Positions 11,526 to 24,069 of a DNA stretch of 64,000 bases are shown one piece after another. Positions within the stretch are counted from its first letter, which is position 1, and each line of letters opens with the position of its first letter. The position numbers and the translations under genes are program-made. Location: contig NC_051433.1 of the NCBI RefSeq assembly GCF_001649575.2, positions 20,182,253 to 20,246,252 of the forward strand. Reading direction: 5' to 3'. The notes beneath the pieces were generated by a model. It was given only the letters and a program-made list of their open reading frames with translations, made no database searches and was not told where the DNA came from. The DNA is from Kryptolebias marmoratus (taxonomy: Eukaryota; Chordata; Actinopteri; Cyprinodontiformes; Rivulidae).

Positions 11526-12427
11526 TTATTTTACATATATTTGAGTATTTGCAGGACTTAAATAAGTATTTAAACCCTGTGTTTTAATAAACAATTTTCT
11601 GAGTTGTATAACTTATTTATATCAGCTACTTCATTGCTCTGAAGTAGAGTGAGGTCAAACCTTTTCTATTCCTTCACTGCAGTCATGAGGAGTGATGTTC
11701 CATTAATTAGACCTTATCTGTATGAGTTAAACGAACCAGACATCCTGGTGTTAATCATGAGTTGTTGGGTGAATTCGGGGAGGAAAAGGGAAAGGGGAAC
11801 CTGACTGCTTTGTGCACCAAGTCTAATTGAAAAACACTGTGATCTTTAGAATCTGAATCACTTTACTCAAATGCAGTTCCAACTTAAGGCATGAGGGTAG
11901 AGTAACACACATTTTCTACAAAATGTACTCCAAGTGCAAAACTTACTGCACTACTATAGGTGCGTGACGGAAAAATGCAAGAGATGAAAAAATGCCCCCC
12001 ATTAAAATTCTATTCCCTCTGTGTCAGAATAACAAACTAAGAACACTTTGCTTTGAATGAAAATCTATGTATTTCCTGCCATTATAGCCTAGGTTTTAAG
12101 GCTTTATAAAATAGTAACAATTTACGTCAGTTAAGTTTGACCCTGGAGACCCGGCTTTTACACTTCATTATCTTTCTCTTGGCTTCACTTCTAACATTTC
12201 AAATAGTTCAATAGTTCAGTTTTTTTTTCCTCCTTTCTTCTTGCCTTCAACTGTTGATAAATTGCTCAAAAATCCATCAGCACATGAAAAAGATGAAAGA
12301 CTTGTGCAAGAACAAATAAATACTTTGCTGATTATAAGAGTGGTCTCCATCAAAGTCTGGGGAAAAAAGAAATCAACTAAAACTGAAGCTTATAGTTCAG
12401 ATGGTGAGAAGTAAAGCAATCTTTATT

Positions 12428-13698
12428 CACTTACTGACAAAAAAGTTAGGCACCCAGAAGGAATGGTCCAATTTAGATGTAATTTGGTCCACATGTAGAC
12501 CTGTGATAGCATGAAAAGTATTCAATTTACAAGGAATTGGAATGCTTAAAACGGGCACCAGGGGCATATGTGGTGACATCAAGAGTGAACCAATAGTGTT
12601 ATCATGCCGTTGCCTGAACATCTGACAGTGAATCAAAACATTGAGTGAAGGTCACCGGACACAGAGAATGCCTTGTAGGTGCAATTAGACACCATTACCA
12701 GCAGCTGATGAAGTTTGATAGAGGTTGAATTGTGGGTTTGCACGAGGCTAGTGGCCCAACATGTGTGGCGTATAAATGTAACAGTGGCCCGATGTTGGAA
12801 CCAGTGGGTAAGTGAAGTGAAGTTACAAACTCATGCCATGAAGGTTCATATTGCTCAAGAAAGACAACATCAAGGAAGGGTTGTCCTATTATGTGCCAAG
12901 CATAACGGAACCCCATGACATACACCTACTCTTGATGCAGGCGCTGGACTTTTAATAACATCCAGCGTCACCCTGCTTCGAATCTTGACGACTGGCATCA
13001 TATGGTTCGCTGTCCGATTTATAGACAGCCATTAACACTAGAGCAGACACGGTTGCATTTGGAGTGGTGTCATAACCAGGAGGCATAGACTGATGAGCGG
13101 TGTTGTATTGTGTTCAGCAATGAAAGTCAGTTCTGCATCAGCATGAATGACCTTTCTGTGAGGCTATGGTCGTGCTGGGGGGATAGGACCAATCCTGCCA
13201 GTGTTGTGGAGAGACACACCAGTATCACTCCTGTTAACAGGGTGTCATGAGCCATGCAGTCTGACATCAGGTTACCTCTGGTAGTGATTCAGGGGACCCT
13301 GACAGGACAGAGCTACACCCTGTCTCTGAATGTCTTACCCTTCCTGAAACTGCACCTTGGTACAGTCTTTCAATAGGACAATATCAGTCCTCATACATGG
13401 CATGTGTCTCTAGACAGACTGCTTCATATTGAGGTCTTCCGGTGACCAACCACGTCTCCAGATCTTTCCCCAATTGAACATATGTAGAATCAGTTCAGAT
13501 GTCAACTCTGACCCCGTGCTGATCTGCCTGATCTTGAGGGCCATTTAGAACAGCTTGGAGCCCTTACTGCCATCTCTGCTATCTGTCTGAGCTGATCCTA
13601 ATCATTGAAATACAGTCACATGACCTTTCAGCATGTGCACTTTCATTTCATTTCCACCACTTAGTCTGGGTGAATTAACTTTTTTTTGCCAGTGAGTG
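12428..13698 (+). mobile_element. Decayed Tc1/mariner-like DNA transposon
   Basis: About 1.27 kb bounded by imperfect terminal inverted repeats. The left end reads CACTTACTGAC, a short A-run, then GTTAGGCACCCAGA; the reverse complement of the right end reads CACTCACTGGC, an A-run, then GTTAATTCACCCAGA. Inside are broken remnants of a Tc1-type transposase on the + strand: a DNA-binding part with VARCWNQWVSE (about 12.78-12.82 kb), a catalytic part around VFSNESQF (about 13.11 kb) in which the usual second-acid Asp appears as Asn, and a late block SPIEHM (about 13.46 kb) containing the last catalytic acid. Stops and frameshifts interrupt it throughout, so it cannot make an enzyme. A TA target site is present at the right flank (13699-13700) and less clear at the left. 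Confidence 0.85.
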
Positions 13699-14590
13699 TA
13701 CATATTTTTTTGTTCTCATATTTTTTCAAATAAAATATCAACCAACACTTCCTATTCTGTAGCCAAGGTTATTTTTTAAGCTCCTTAAATTTTAAGGGAT
13801 AATTAGGTTTCTTTGAAAGGGGGTTTGTATGAGGGTTTATCTACAGTCGTGAGTTACTGTTAAGCCCGAGGCGGTAGTTTCGAAAGTTTGGAAAAGCACA
13901 GAGGAGTGCTGGTGTGGAAGGAGAGGCTGATATCAACAGCACAGTTATCAAAATGTAGCCACCTGAAATGGGTTTAAATTTGTAGTAAAAGTGTGCTAAG
14001 GTTGGAATATTTTACTTCCCATCAGGAAACGGAAGCAGTTACATCTCTATCTTCATACCCACCAGATTCCTTTAAAGAAAACTGTTTGTCTTGAGTACAA
14101 GAGCTGCTATTTGCGTCTTATCTCAACTTTCTCTTTACTCTCTGTGTTCTTCAAACTGTATGTGATCCAACCAGCTTCTCCTGTAGGTGATGTACTGACC
14201 AAGTAGCTCATACAGCCCCACTTCAAATGAGCAAAACTACCCCTTTGAAGTCCCAGCCACTGCTCCTCTGTGAATACAGCTAACTCTGTCAGCATGCTGA
14301 ATGATCGATTTTTTATTCCCCTTCATGGCTTTTCCCTCACCAGGAACTTTAGCTGATCATTAATGCAGCGCTGCCTTCTGTCCACCACTGTAGGGTTCCA
14401 CCACTGCGTCTGCTGTCTTTAAAAATGAATAAAAAACAAATGAAGCCCCTTTTATTGGATGTTCTCCCGCCGTGCCACAATATAATAATCACAAAAGAGC
14501 TTACTGTCTGCTTCAAGCCACTGTGCTCAGCTGTAAGGGAGAGACAGGAATAGACAGCGCCAGAAGTCATTACAATGAAAAGACATCATA

Positions 14591-14607
14591 AGAGAGAGAG
14601 AGAGAGA
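14591..14607. repeat. (AG)n microsatellite
   Basis: An AG dinucleotide run of about eight units, with a short CA-rich patch following at 14.62 kb. Confidence 0.8.
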
Positions 14608-16736
14608 CGCCATATATGCACACATACACATACACACCATTCATGCCCTGTTTTACAAAGGGCTTAATCAGACTCTTTAGTAACAAACCACTAAAACGAC
14701 AATAGTCTCTTCACACTGCACGTCAAATCACAGCATGTATAAACAAATCTTCAGATTTCCTCATGCTCAGCAGGTCCATCTCCAGCAGTGAGCCTTTTTA
14801 AAAAGGGAATATTATATCAAGTGTCGGAAATGTATCCGCAGTGAATCAATGAATCCTAATAAACACTAAATATGTGATTAGATGCTATTTTCTTGGCCCT
14901 AAATGGCTCTCTAATCAGCTTTTTCGTGTTCTAGCATGTGGATTACTGCATGCAGGGAAAGTATCTCTGAGTGAGCAGCGGAGTGGAGAGAGAAAAAAAC
15001 AGCAACATTTATATCTTCTACAGAGGACAGTTTATGTCAGTGGCACAAATCTACGTCTATGACAGTATGTTTTCATTTAATCGTTGTAAATCTTCCTTGC
15101 AAAATCAAGGCTGGGCCGGGAAAGAGAGGAGATGATCAATGACTAGCAGCAAAACTGTCAGTGCATAAAAACACACACACACAAAAAACTTATTTCCCCA
15201 CAAAACCTTTGTTTTGTTTGATAACAAGCTAGTTTCTGGTCATTATGTGAACGTACAGATCGCTGCCTTCACAGAATAATGCTGGTCAGTAATGAACATG
15301 TAGTCAGTTTAGCATTGTTTTTTTGTTGCAGAGGATGATGAGGATAAATATATATTTTCTGCAAAAGACAATGCAGGTAGCTTTGTGTTTCTGGATCCCT
15401 ACAGTAACATTTAATATGACAGCACTTACAGCTGTTATGCATGATGCTTGTGAGCACAGCCTTTATTGCAAAACCTAATAGTAAAAGTGACTGTGGCTCC
15501 AGTTGTTTTCAGCAACTTTCAGCAGTGCTGCATGTCTTAGGAAAAGTAATCAGGATTGTCGCAGTCATAAAATGAAAGACTGAAGGAACTATAAGGCTTT
15601 CTTTTTCACCTTTTTTTACTTTTACATCCTTATAATGGGGATACTTCAGTCAGAATGCAAATTGTTTGACTTGTTGGCTGATGACCTGAAGCACAATACT
15701 GACTGTAGTAGATACTTCTGTTACCAGATCACATTTAATATATATATATATTTGTAGTAACTTTTTATTTTTCATTTGGTGACTTATTTAGTGTTAAAAC
15801 ACAAAAATGTCCCCAGTTTGCCAAAAAGATGAAGAACTCTGTATAATTATTTGCACAGTCATGCATCAAAAGAGAGAATAAAATTATATATTTGACTAAT
15901 TTTCAGTCCAGTTAATTAACAGTTACTGTTATCATTTTGGTGTCAGTTTTTTTTATTGTAATTTGTGGAAATCTGGGTTAAAAAGTTAACTTGGACGGCA
16001 TTAAGCAAGATGTAAGGCAGCAGCCTTGAGTCATCCTCATTTGTTTATGTTTTGCTTCCAAGCAGCCACTATCCTGTAATTTAACGTGTGCATAGGGAGC
16101 ACATGCAAACCACTCCAGAAGGCCCAAGGCCGGGAGGCAATCCTGCGATATTTGATCAGCAACATTGTGATCTCTGTGGAGTTGTTAGCTGAAAACTTGG
16201 CATACAGTAGATGATCAGCAGAAGAAAGATGCACCTCTCAGGTCCTGTGTCTGCTCTTTGCTGGATTGTTTCCTACATCTTAAATATGTAGCTCTTCAGA
16301 TGCAGTTCATCTGCAGTAGACATTTTTTTTTAGCCCTGGCACTTCTTGTCTTCTTCTACTTCTACTTTTTTTAATCCTTTTTCTTGTTTTTTTTCATCCC
16401 CCATTTTTTAAACACACACAGTACAAAATGCTTTCATGGTAGGGTGCAAGGACTGGACTGAAAATGACAATAATGGTCTCAAAAGAATGTTTAAAAGACC
16501 GTCAAAAAACCTGGAGAGAATGTGGAGACCACATTAAAACATTACAAGAAAGTTTGGCTGTTTGGAAGCAAGGTGTAAAGAAACTAGAGATTGTTTAAAC
16601 TTTTGCACGGTACTACCATATGCGAAATATGCAAATGCAGATTGACCTTTAGACTGTTAACTTTTTAACGACTTCACATCTCTGAATCTGACATGTAAAG
16701 GATAACCTGTCTCAGCACACCTCTTTTGTTTTGCAG

Positions 16737-16897
16737 TACATTAAGGCTTTCTACAACAAGACCTGGACCGAGAGGTACGGGGTGCCCCTTCCAGCAGAGA
16801 CAGCCACCCTCCTGTGGTCCATCACAGTGTCCATTTTTGCCATCGGAGGTCTTCTCGGAGCTCTGTCAGTCTCTTTATTCATCAAAGCCTTAGGAAG
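16737..16897 (+). CDS. slc2a9: SLC2A9-like coding exon 3 (residues 58-111), loop 1 and helix 2
   Basis: The exon encodes the first extracellular loop and transmembrane helix 2. It opens YIKAFYN, the direct continuation of the GLUT9 helix 1 motif, and carries the sequon NKT at residues 64-66; class II GLUTs are N-glycosylated in this loop, and human GLUT9 has a sequon at the matching place. The stretch [19 protein letters not shown] (82-100) is helix 2, followed by the start of the loop 2 GRK motif. It is 161 bases long, with acceptor TTGCAG and donor GTGAGT. It ends in phase 2, its last two bases completing an Arg codon with exon 4. Confidence 0.97.
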
Positions 16898-17089
16898 GTG
16901 AGTGGATTCATGCAGAATCAGAAAAAAAATCACCTGCTTTTTACCTGTTACAACCATAGAAGAGCCATTATTCATGACATAATGTGTAATTAATTATTTA
17001 ACCAAACATTGTCTAAAAGCAGAAACGGCAAGTGAAAAATTATATCCATAATGCTCTTAGAGGTTTAAAGAGGATAAGTGGTGGTGCCT

Positions 17090-17545
17090 CTATTAAAATG
17101 CACTTGAGTAACTGATGTGTGCAGCTCTATAGCATCAGGTATTTTGTCAGTCTGGTTTGCAGCATGCAGGAGTGTGTTGTTGACACAATGCCAAGCAAGA
17201 CAGACATCAGCAATGATTTTAGAGAAGCAATTGTTGTGGCCTGTCAGTATTAAAAATATATATAAGAGGTGAATACCAAACAAGTTTGAGTGAGCTATTC
17301 GACAGTGAGCAAGTTCATTCACAAGTAGAGAATATTCAAGGCAGCTGGCAATCCTCCTAGGAGTGGATGTTCGAGCAAGTTCACCTTGAGGTCAGACCTG
17401 GCAATGCTCAGAGAAATTGGAAAAAAAAAAAAAACCCATAAGAGCAACATCCCAAATCTCACTGGCCTCAAGTTAAATGTTAAAGTTCATTACAGTATAA
17501 TTAGAGAAAGACTGAACAAGTGTAGCAGCAGAAAGCTTCTTTCCT
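17090..17545 (+). mobile_element. Tc1-like transposon fragment (5' part)
   Basis: Aligns by eye with the start of the larger element at 43.3 kb. Shared landmarks are AAATGCACTT, a transposase start reading MPSKTDISNDF (from about 17189), TCCTAGGAGTGGATG and a stretch near ATTAGAGAAAGACTGAACAA. It has stops soon after the start and lacks the catalytic part and the right end. This family is common in fish and amphibian genomes. Confidence 0.75.
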
Positions 17546-18127
17546 CTTAAAAAAAAAAACAAGAAAAATGCTGGCGTCGGACCTTAAGAGACCCACGCAT
17601 AAGTAAATGCATTTCAGTTTTAACTTTTAATAAACTAAAACTGTAAAAAAGTGAAGGCAAAATGACGCATGATATATATTTTTATCCATAGGATTTTTTG
17701 TCTATTACTTACAAGATATGAAAGTGGGTGCACTTTCTTTTTACTTAGCTTAAAGTAACAACCTTGTACTGAGCTGGGAATTATGTTATTTGGACTTTAA
17801 ACTTAACTAAGTTTGAATCTCTTCAGGCCATCTTGCATTTAGCTGCGGTATAGTTCAGCTGTTGCTCATCTGGTGCAGTTTAACAATAGGATGATCAGAT
17901 CAAACAGTTATAGGCCCTTTAAAGCAGTCTGCTGATTGGTCATGTGAATGGTACAACTGAATAATTATGAAACAGAATCTCAAAAAAGACCAAAAGTATT
18001 GCACGGAAGTACGTAGTGCATGGTGCAGTGTTGCGTCAGAACTGTGTCAGCCTTTTTCTCTCAGTGTTTTTCACGTAATTCTTGACTGAATTCACAGTTA
18101 AGAACTCCATGGGGATCCAACAGCTGC

Positions 18128-18168
18128 AGGATGCTGTGTGTGTGTGTGTACGTGTGTGTGCGTGTTTT
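18128..18168 (+). repeat. TG-rich microsatellite, interrupted
   Basis: TG repeats broken by ACG and CG units. No other signal. Confidence 0.75.
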
Positions 18169-18959
18169 AAGATTCTAATTTTTGCTGTGAGAGCATGATT
18201 TAACAAAAGGTGTGGTTACACAAGTATAGATTATTCTCTGATGGATAAATGAACTTAGATACATCAAAAATACATACAAATAACATTTTCCAACACATTT
18301 CCTCACCACTGTGGCTTTGGGTTTAAAAGGTGAAAAGCATGTGGAGTAGAAGGTTTCAATAAATTAAGATGCATTATTGTGTATTTTATAGATCTAGAAT
18401 GTTTTCAAATATTGGTCATGATGCAAGCGTCTGAAAAGATTTAAATTGCAATGGATGTGAGTACGTTTCAGTTTAAGCAGCCAGTTTTCCTGTGCTCATT
18501 TTACACTGGAGCTAGAGTACAAAAAAAGGAAAATAAAATAAATAAATAGATAAAATGAGGGATCAAATTGGCCCCTCAGTGAGGTCTTACCTTGACCTGT
18601 CAAATGGACCTCATATACTGCTTGCTGAGTTAAAGATGAACCTTCATCCATATATTGAGCCTCAGATAAATGTTTCATTTCTTGACTGACACTGAAATTC
18701 AGTCAAAGGAGTCACTATTTCCGTTTTCAGTAATCTACACTTCTTTCTTTTTTCTGATTTTTTTTCTGATTTTGTAGTCTCTGATCTACTGATTCTGATT
18801 TTGACTGGTTTTAAATTTCTTTAAAAGAACTTTTTCCAATTTCTAGTTGAACTTAAAAATTAAAATAGCCCATTTCAAACCTGCCCACTATTGCTTTGTG
18901 CAACAAAAACACAACAATGGAGCAGTTTTCACTGGTTTCTCTACGTTTGGCTCTTTGTT

Positions 18960-19370
18960 CTGATTCTGCCATTCTTAAAGTGACAGTTCAGATCTATCCT
19001 ACCTGTTTTAGATAGCTCTGTAAACAACTTCAGTTCAGAAAAAAGAGTTTAGTTCTGACTGGGTTGACAAGCCAACAGCTAGTCCATGCTGGGATACGAA
19101 TATCAAAGTGGATTACTGCTGTTTCAAAACAACTCCAATCTAAAATATTTTATAGGGGTTCATATTAGCATGATTTCATAGACCTTTGTGGTGCTGTTTG
19201 GAGTTTAAAGTCAGCAGCGACCCACTTTTGGTCTTGGCTTTGCTCGGACTAGCTGTTAGCTCAGTTAAACAAGAATGAGACTTTTCAAGAAGCTAAATAT
19301 ATTCAAGTAAGATATTGACAAGATAATACTGTTCATAACATTTTCAGAAAACCCAACTTTAAAACATACA
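18960..19370. repeat. Rep-B MITE copy
   Basis: Carries the Rep-B landmarks: AGTGGATTACTGCTGTTTCA then AACAACTCCAATCTAAAATA on one side, and GGTCTTGGCTTTGCTCGGAC with TAGCTGTTAGCTC on the other. The two sides are imperfect reverse complements (for example CAAGACCAGAGTGG-like against a GGTCTTGG-type end). No coding capacity. Confidence 0.65.
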
Positions 19371-20211
19371 AACAGTTGCTTTAAAAGTGCTGAAATTATT
19401 GAAACAAAGTGGACATGACTTACACCCCTAATGGTGTCAAAGACAACAAAAACATACTACAATTGTCTTGGGAGAATCTTTATCCCTACACAGTGTGTTC
19501 TTTCACTATTTTTTAATGATATGTGTGTCAACATTGAGGTGAATCATGAGTATTTAAACATTTTGTGGGAATTTTGGCTTCTTGTATGGATTGGGATATT
19601 TATTTCAAACAGAGAAGAAAAATATTTTATTAAAAACATCCACAGTAGTTTAGTCAGGGCCCAAGTGGCAGCTGTTACTTAAATAAGAACCCCTGGCCTA
19701 TAGGCGTATGTAACTGAGCAGTAAAATGAGCAGTAGACATACTTCCATAGAAAATCCAGATTCCTTTCAGTGTCCTTGTACACATTTATAATTAAACACC
19801 TTCCAGACAGTTTAAATAACTAACTAAGAGTTGTTTTCACTCTAAAACCTTTCACACTGAATATGTGCAATTACTCACACAAATTAGCTGCTTAGCTATG
19901 GTGTGCCATAAACATATACAACATATTGATTGACCAAATGTCCCTGCCTTGTTGGGATTTGAAGCCATTCAGGAACTATTTCACAGAAGTTGCCTTGTTG
20001 TGTTTTTGGAACCAGAGTCTGTGCACAAGCAAATCTCACCTCCTCTCCAACACACACTCCTGCAGTTATATGATATTTCATTTAAACTCAGAATTACTGA
20101 CTACAGCTAAATGTATTTGAAAAATTAGTATGTAAACATACAGCAACAAGGCAAAAACTGTATGAGTCAACAAGAGTCAACACCTGAAAACAATTAATAA
20201 AGGTGTAGTTT

Positions 20212-20230
20212 TTATTATTATTATTATTAT
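20212..20230. repeat. (ATT)n microsatellite
   Basis: Six uninterrupted trinucleotide units. Confidence 0.85.
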
Positions 20231-22084
20231 ATTAAGGGACTTAAAACTTCTCCTGGAACCAGCACTACAGTCCCTCTGTCTGCTGAGGATGCTAAGGACT
20301 TTTATTGTTAGAAAGCATATTTTAACTCTGGTCCATTGTTCACACATTAAATCCAGCCTCATCTTCAATATGGTATAACTTCCTAGTGACAAAAAACAAG
20401 ACAAACTCTGGAAAAATTACGTGTTTATATATATATATGTTCATAGTCACTGGTCAAGCTAAAAAGTCACCTGTCTTTGTTTAAAAGGCATGCTACTGGT
20501 GCATCTGGCTGATCTGCACTTATGGTTCACTTGTAAGTTTAGATTTAAATGATCATATTGTATTTATTATAACAAACTACATCTATATATATATACAGTA
20601 ATGCTATAGATTCTTTGTGACAGAACCAGCATTAGTTTCTTTGTTTCTCCTTATTTCTCCTGAAGGGCCCTGTCAGGGAGACAGTTGGTCCTATTTAGTG
20701 CTAGCAGCCAAGAAGTTGTTGTACACACATTTGTTGGTCATCTTCTGCCTACATAACATGCAGGTATGTAGGAATCATTTGTTCTACAACTTATTATCCA
20801 TAGACAGACTCCAAGATTGTACCGTACAAGTTTAGGCAGAGAGGGAGTAAAGACTATTTGCTCCTGATTCGTTTGACATTTAATTCTGCGCATTGAGATC
20901 CAGTCTCACAGGTAGATTAATGAGCTGCTCAGCTTTCAGGCTGGCCAAGTTGTTTCACAATCTTTGCAGAGCCGTATGTCCAGCACCCTCCAGGAACAGA
21001 ATCAGGTACTGACATACAGTAATCACCTCAGTTCATCAAACATCGTATTTCAACATTCAAAAGAATCTATTATCCGCTAATTATCACAATGTCAGCGTCG
21101 GAGCGGGGAAAAACGTATGAATCCTCAAGTCTGAGCAGTTTGGGACCATTATGATGCCCTAATGATTCACCTTGAATGTATCAAGTGGCAATTTTCCAGA
21201 GTGTTGATTAGGCTGAAAGGTTTCATTCATCCTTCTGTCATATTTTCTGCCTTGTCATCTGTAGCCCAGCTGATTGTTCAGCTCAGAGTCCTGGAGAGGT
21301 TGACTTTCAGACGTCAGAGAGAGGAGTTGAATTAGTACAAGGAGAACACATGAATCAATTAAAAACTACCCCAAAGAGTGACCAAGGGGTTCATTAAAAG
21401 TTTTCCTTTCTGGTAAAGTTAAAGACGTGATGTGAAGACAATAACGCTATTTATTTTCTGTCTTGGCTTTAATGTAAATGAGGCTGCCCTTGAGACAGTG
21501 CATGTTTCTTGCCATCACACTGGAGCAATCAAAAACAAAACATACTTTCTTTGACCCTTGACCTTACACGATGAAACCTAAGTTAATCCTACAACAAATT
21601 CTCCCTTTTAGCATTTTCACGTCATGTGTCTCCCCTTAAAGTTTGCTTTTGGGAGTGCTGTAGTTAAAAATGCAGGTTTGGTAATGTCTGCGTAAAATGG
21701 GCTCATGTTCATGCAGATGCGTTCATACATAAACAAGAAGCCAGGTTTTTAAATTCTTGTTTCATTTTGTTGACTTTCAAAGGTTGTCATAGAGGGCGTT
21801 GAATTGTCAAGTCCATATCCTCAATTTTAGGAATAAAATGTTTTATAGATCAGGCTATGAATAATAAATATGATTAAAGCCCTTCGTAGAAGCCCCAGGA
21901 ATATATTCAGGAATACTATAGCAAAGTTTGATGTGTGCATATGTCATTGAACAGAAGAATGACTCAAAGTATGAGCAAATATCACCATAGGACTTTCAGA
22001 GTTGATGACTGATAGTATATGGAGACAACTGGTTTTGTTAATCACCACTGCAAAAGACAAAAGAGCACTGTGTGAGTCTGTGTG

Positions 22085-22500
22085 TGTGTTTGTTTGTCCT
22101 GTTACCAAAATATCTCATGAGCCACTGGATGAATTTTAATGAAAATCCCTAAAGCAATCATTGGATGTACATCTACAACTGATTAACTTTTAGAGTCAGC
22201 CTAATTAAAGGCGACTGCCACAGTTAAGTCACCTTAGAAAACACCAAAATTACTATAACTCAGTCAATTTCACAGATATTGAGCTAAAATCTGGTGTGTT
22301 ATTAGCCAAGCGTCATTCACAGCACACATTTGAGCTCTAACAGGCCTCACAATATTGCATGAGTTTATGAGGTTACACATAAGGTTATTTACAAGGTTTG
22401 ACCAAAACAGCTATAATTCTGTCATTTACCACTATGACATGATCTTTCTGACATCACAGGTGGATGATATGCATTACTTCAAGGAATCCTAGACCTTTAA
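22085..22500 (+). repeat. Rep-A copy, near full length
   Basis: Begins in a TG-rich leader, then ACCAAAATATCTCATGAGCC, CATTGGATGTACATCTACAA, CTCAGTCAATTTCACAGATA, and ends with GGATGATATGCATTACTTCA. Order and spacing are as in the copies at 11.1 and 30.8 kb. Confidence 0.8.
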
Positions 22501-23518
22501 TTTAAACAGCATCAGCTCCTCTTTTGTCCTGATATCAGAGTAATTGTATCAAACTTAGATTACAAATATAAAAAGGAGCTGATGAGCTGAGCCATGATTT
22601 CAGACTTAACCAAGACAGGATGTAAATGCTGATGAACATCATCATACCCATGCTATTAAAGATTTATAGTTTTTTAGTGGCCTGCAGTGTAGGCTGTCAC
22701 AGAAGCTACTAAAAGCATGAATATGAAAGCCAGCGTGTGCCCAGAGAAACTGAACTTAATTTTGGAAAGACTTTTCTAATCTCTGTGGCCTCCATTAATT
22801 CTCTGCTGTTTCAGGAAAACTTCTTTCGATAAATTAAAGTATGTTGCAAAAACTCTATGAACTCACTGTTTTTAGGTCTCTCTATTGCATCATTTTGTGG
22901 AGGAAAAAGTTCAAATTCAGCCTGACTCTGTCTAAGTGGGCTGAAACGGGCTGCATCGGTCTGTGTGCAGGGGGTCACACCTGACCCACACCATGAATAA
23001 TCTGATAATCCCTCTAGCTGGTGGGCCGATAATGAAATTGTGTGCAGTTTTTATACATGTAAACATCTACTGCTATTCCAATTTTAATGGTTTATCTTTC
23101 AGTTTTTCAGTCAAGTCAAATAAATCCCATATATATAGTTCTGTTTCAGTCTGACATGAAGAACCTCTTGTACTAAACAGATTTTTCTGTTTTACTGGCC
23201 TTGAAGAGTTGCATGCATGGCGTTTATGCTCCTAAAGCCACACAGCAACTCAATTACAATTTTTGTTTTACAGAGAGTCTCTCAAACCTGCGTCTTGCTG
23301 CTTAAGTGCACCTCGTGGAAAGGTTTAATAGAAAACAAACGTACTGAGCTTCAATTTGTCATTTTGTCAAAATGTATTAAAAACACATTAAGTTTTTCAT
23401 GACTTTCATTTTTATTGTGTCAATAAAGTTGATGTTCTGCTCCTTATCTGTCATAAGAAGTACCGGTACCTTTTTTTAATTTATTTTTTTATCACATTAC
23501 TGTGTTATTTTTTTTCAG

Positions 23519-23643
23519 AAAGGGAACGTTGCTGCTGAATAACAGCTTTGCTGTGACAGCGGCTCTGTTGCTGTCACTGGGGGAGATGTCGAGGTCATTT
23601 GAGATGCTCATCATTGGTCGGATTGTCATCGGGGTGAACTCTG
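23519..23643 (+). CDS. slc2a9: SLC2A9-like coding exon 4 (residues 111-153), helices 3-4
   Basis: The exon completes the cytoplasmic GRK motif (residues 110-112) and encodes helix 3 (LLLNNSFAVTAALLLSL) and the start of helix 4 (FEMLIIGRIVIGVNSG, 138-153). The GR-x4-G pattern, with R145, is a general sugar-transporter landmark. It is 125 bases, entered in phase 2 and left in phase 1; the acceptor has a long pyrimidine tract ending TTTCAG, and the donor is GTGAGT. The Gly at residue 153 is split with exon 5. Confidence 0.96.
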
Positions 23644-24069
23644 GTGAGTGGAAAATCTAAAGAGGCATGGTTTTGAATTCAGTTCAGGCACTGTACAAGA
23701 GGTGTCTCTTAAACTATTTTGGTGAATCAGGGTGCAAAAACAAAATTTTGATTGTGCAATTTTTTAGGCCAATTTTGATGTAGAACAAATTATAGTTAAT
23801 CATATTCCTTGAGGTTTTAATCAAAGGCAAACAAATCCACCAGCTTTCAAACTAATCAACATAAGTACCTGAGTTACTGAAAGCAGCCGCAGGGAAACAC
23901 TTTCAACTTTTTATGAAATGCCACATGTTGAAATAGGATTAAAGTTTTCAACAACAATTCTAGGGTGTCGGGTTCTTCCTGCAGAAAAAGTAGATGGAGT
24001 AGTTAATAAATTAAGATGCAAATCATTATCCTCTGTCCCTGAAGGCAAAAGGGTGATAATGTTTTTGCT

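Larger units (their letters stand above)
8218..16736 (+). other. Intron 2 (8,519 bases, phase 0)
   Basis: GT-AG intron. From left to right it holds a purine-rich low-complexity tract (8835-8995), an (AAAAAC)n tract (9090-9123), a SINE tail fragment (9427-9543), a Rep-A copy (11.1-11.5 kb), a decayed Tc1-like transposon (12428-13698) and a short GA microsatellite (14591-14607). I see nothing supportable in 13.7-16.7 kb beyond AT-rich intron. Confidence 0.85.
16898..23518 (+). other. Intron 3 (6,621 bases, phase 2)
   Basis: GT-AG intron. It contains a 5' fragment of a Tc1-like element (17.1-17.5 kb), a TG-rich microsatellite (18.13-18.17 kb), a Rep-B copy (18.96-19.37 kb), an ATT microsatellite (20212-20230) and a Rep-A copy (22.1-22.5 kb). 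The stretch 20.6-21.5 kb has mixed composition and no recognisable feature. Confidence 0.85.

Noticed and set aside
16440..16620. A stretch with AAACCTGGAGAGAATGTGGA and ATTACAAGAAAGTTTGGCTG that looked like part of a dispersed repeat.
   Set aside because: No second copy was found in the window, and the limits could not be set by eye.
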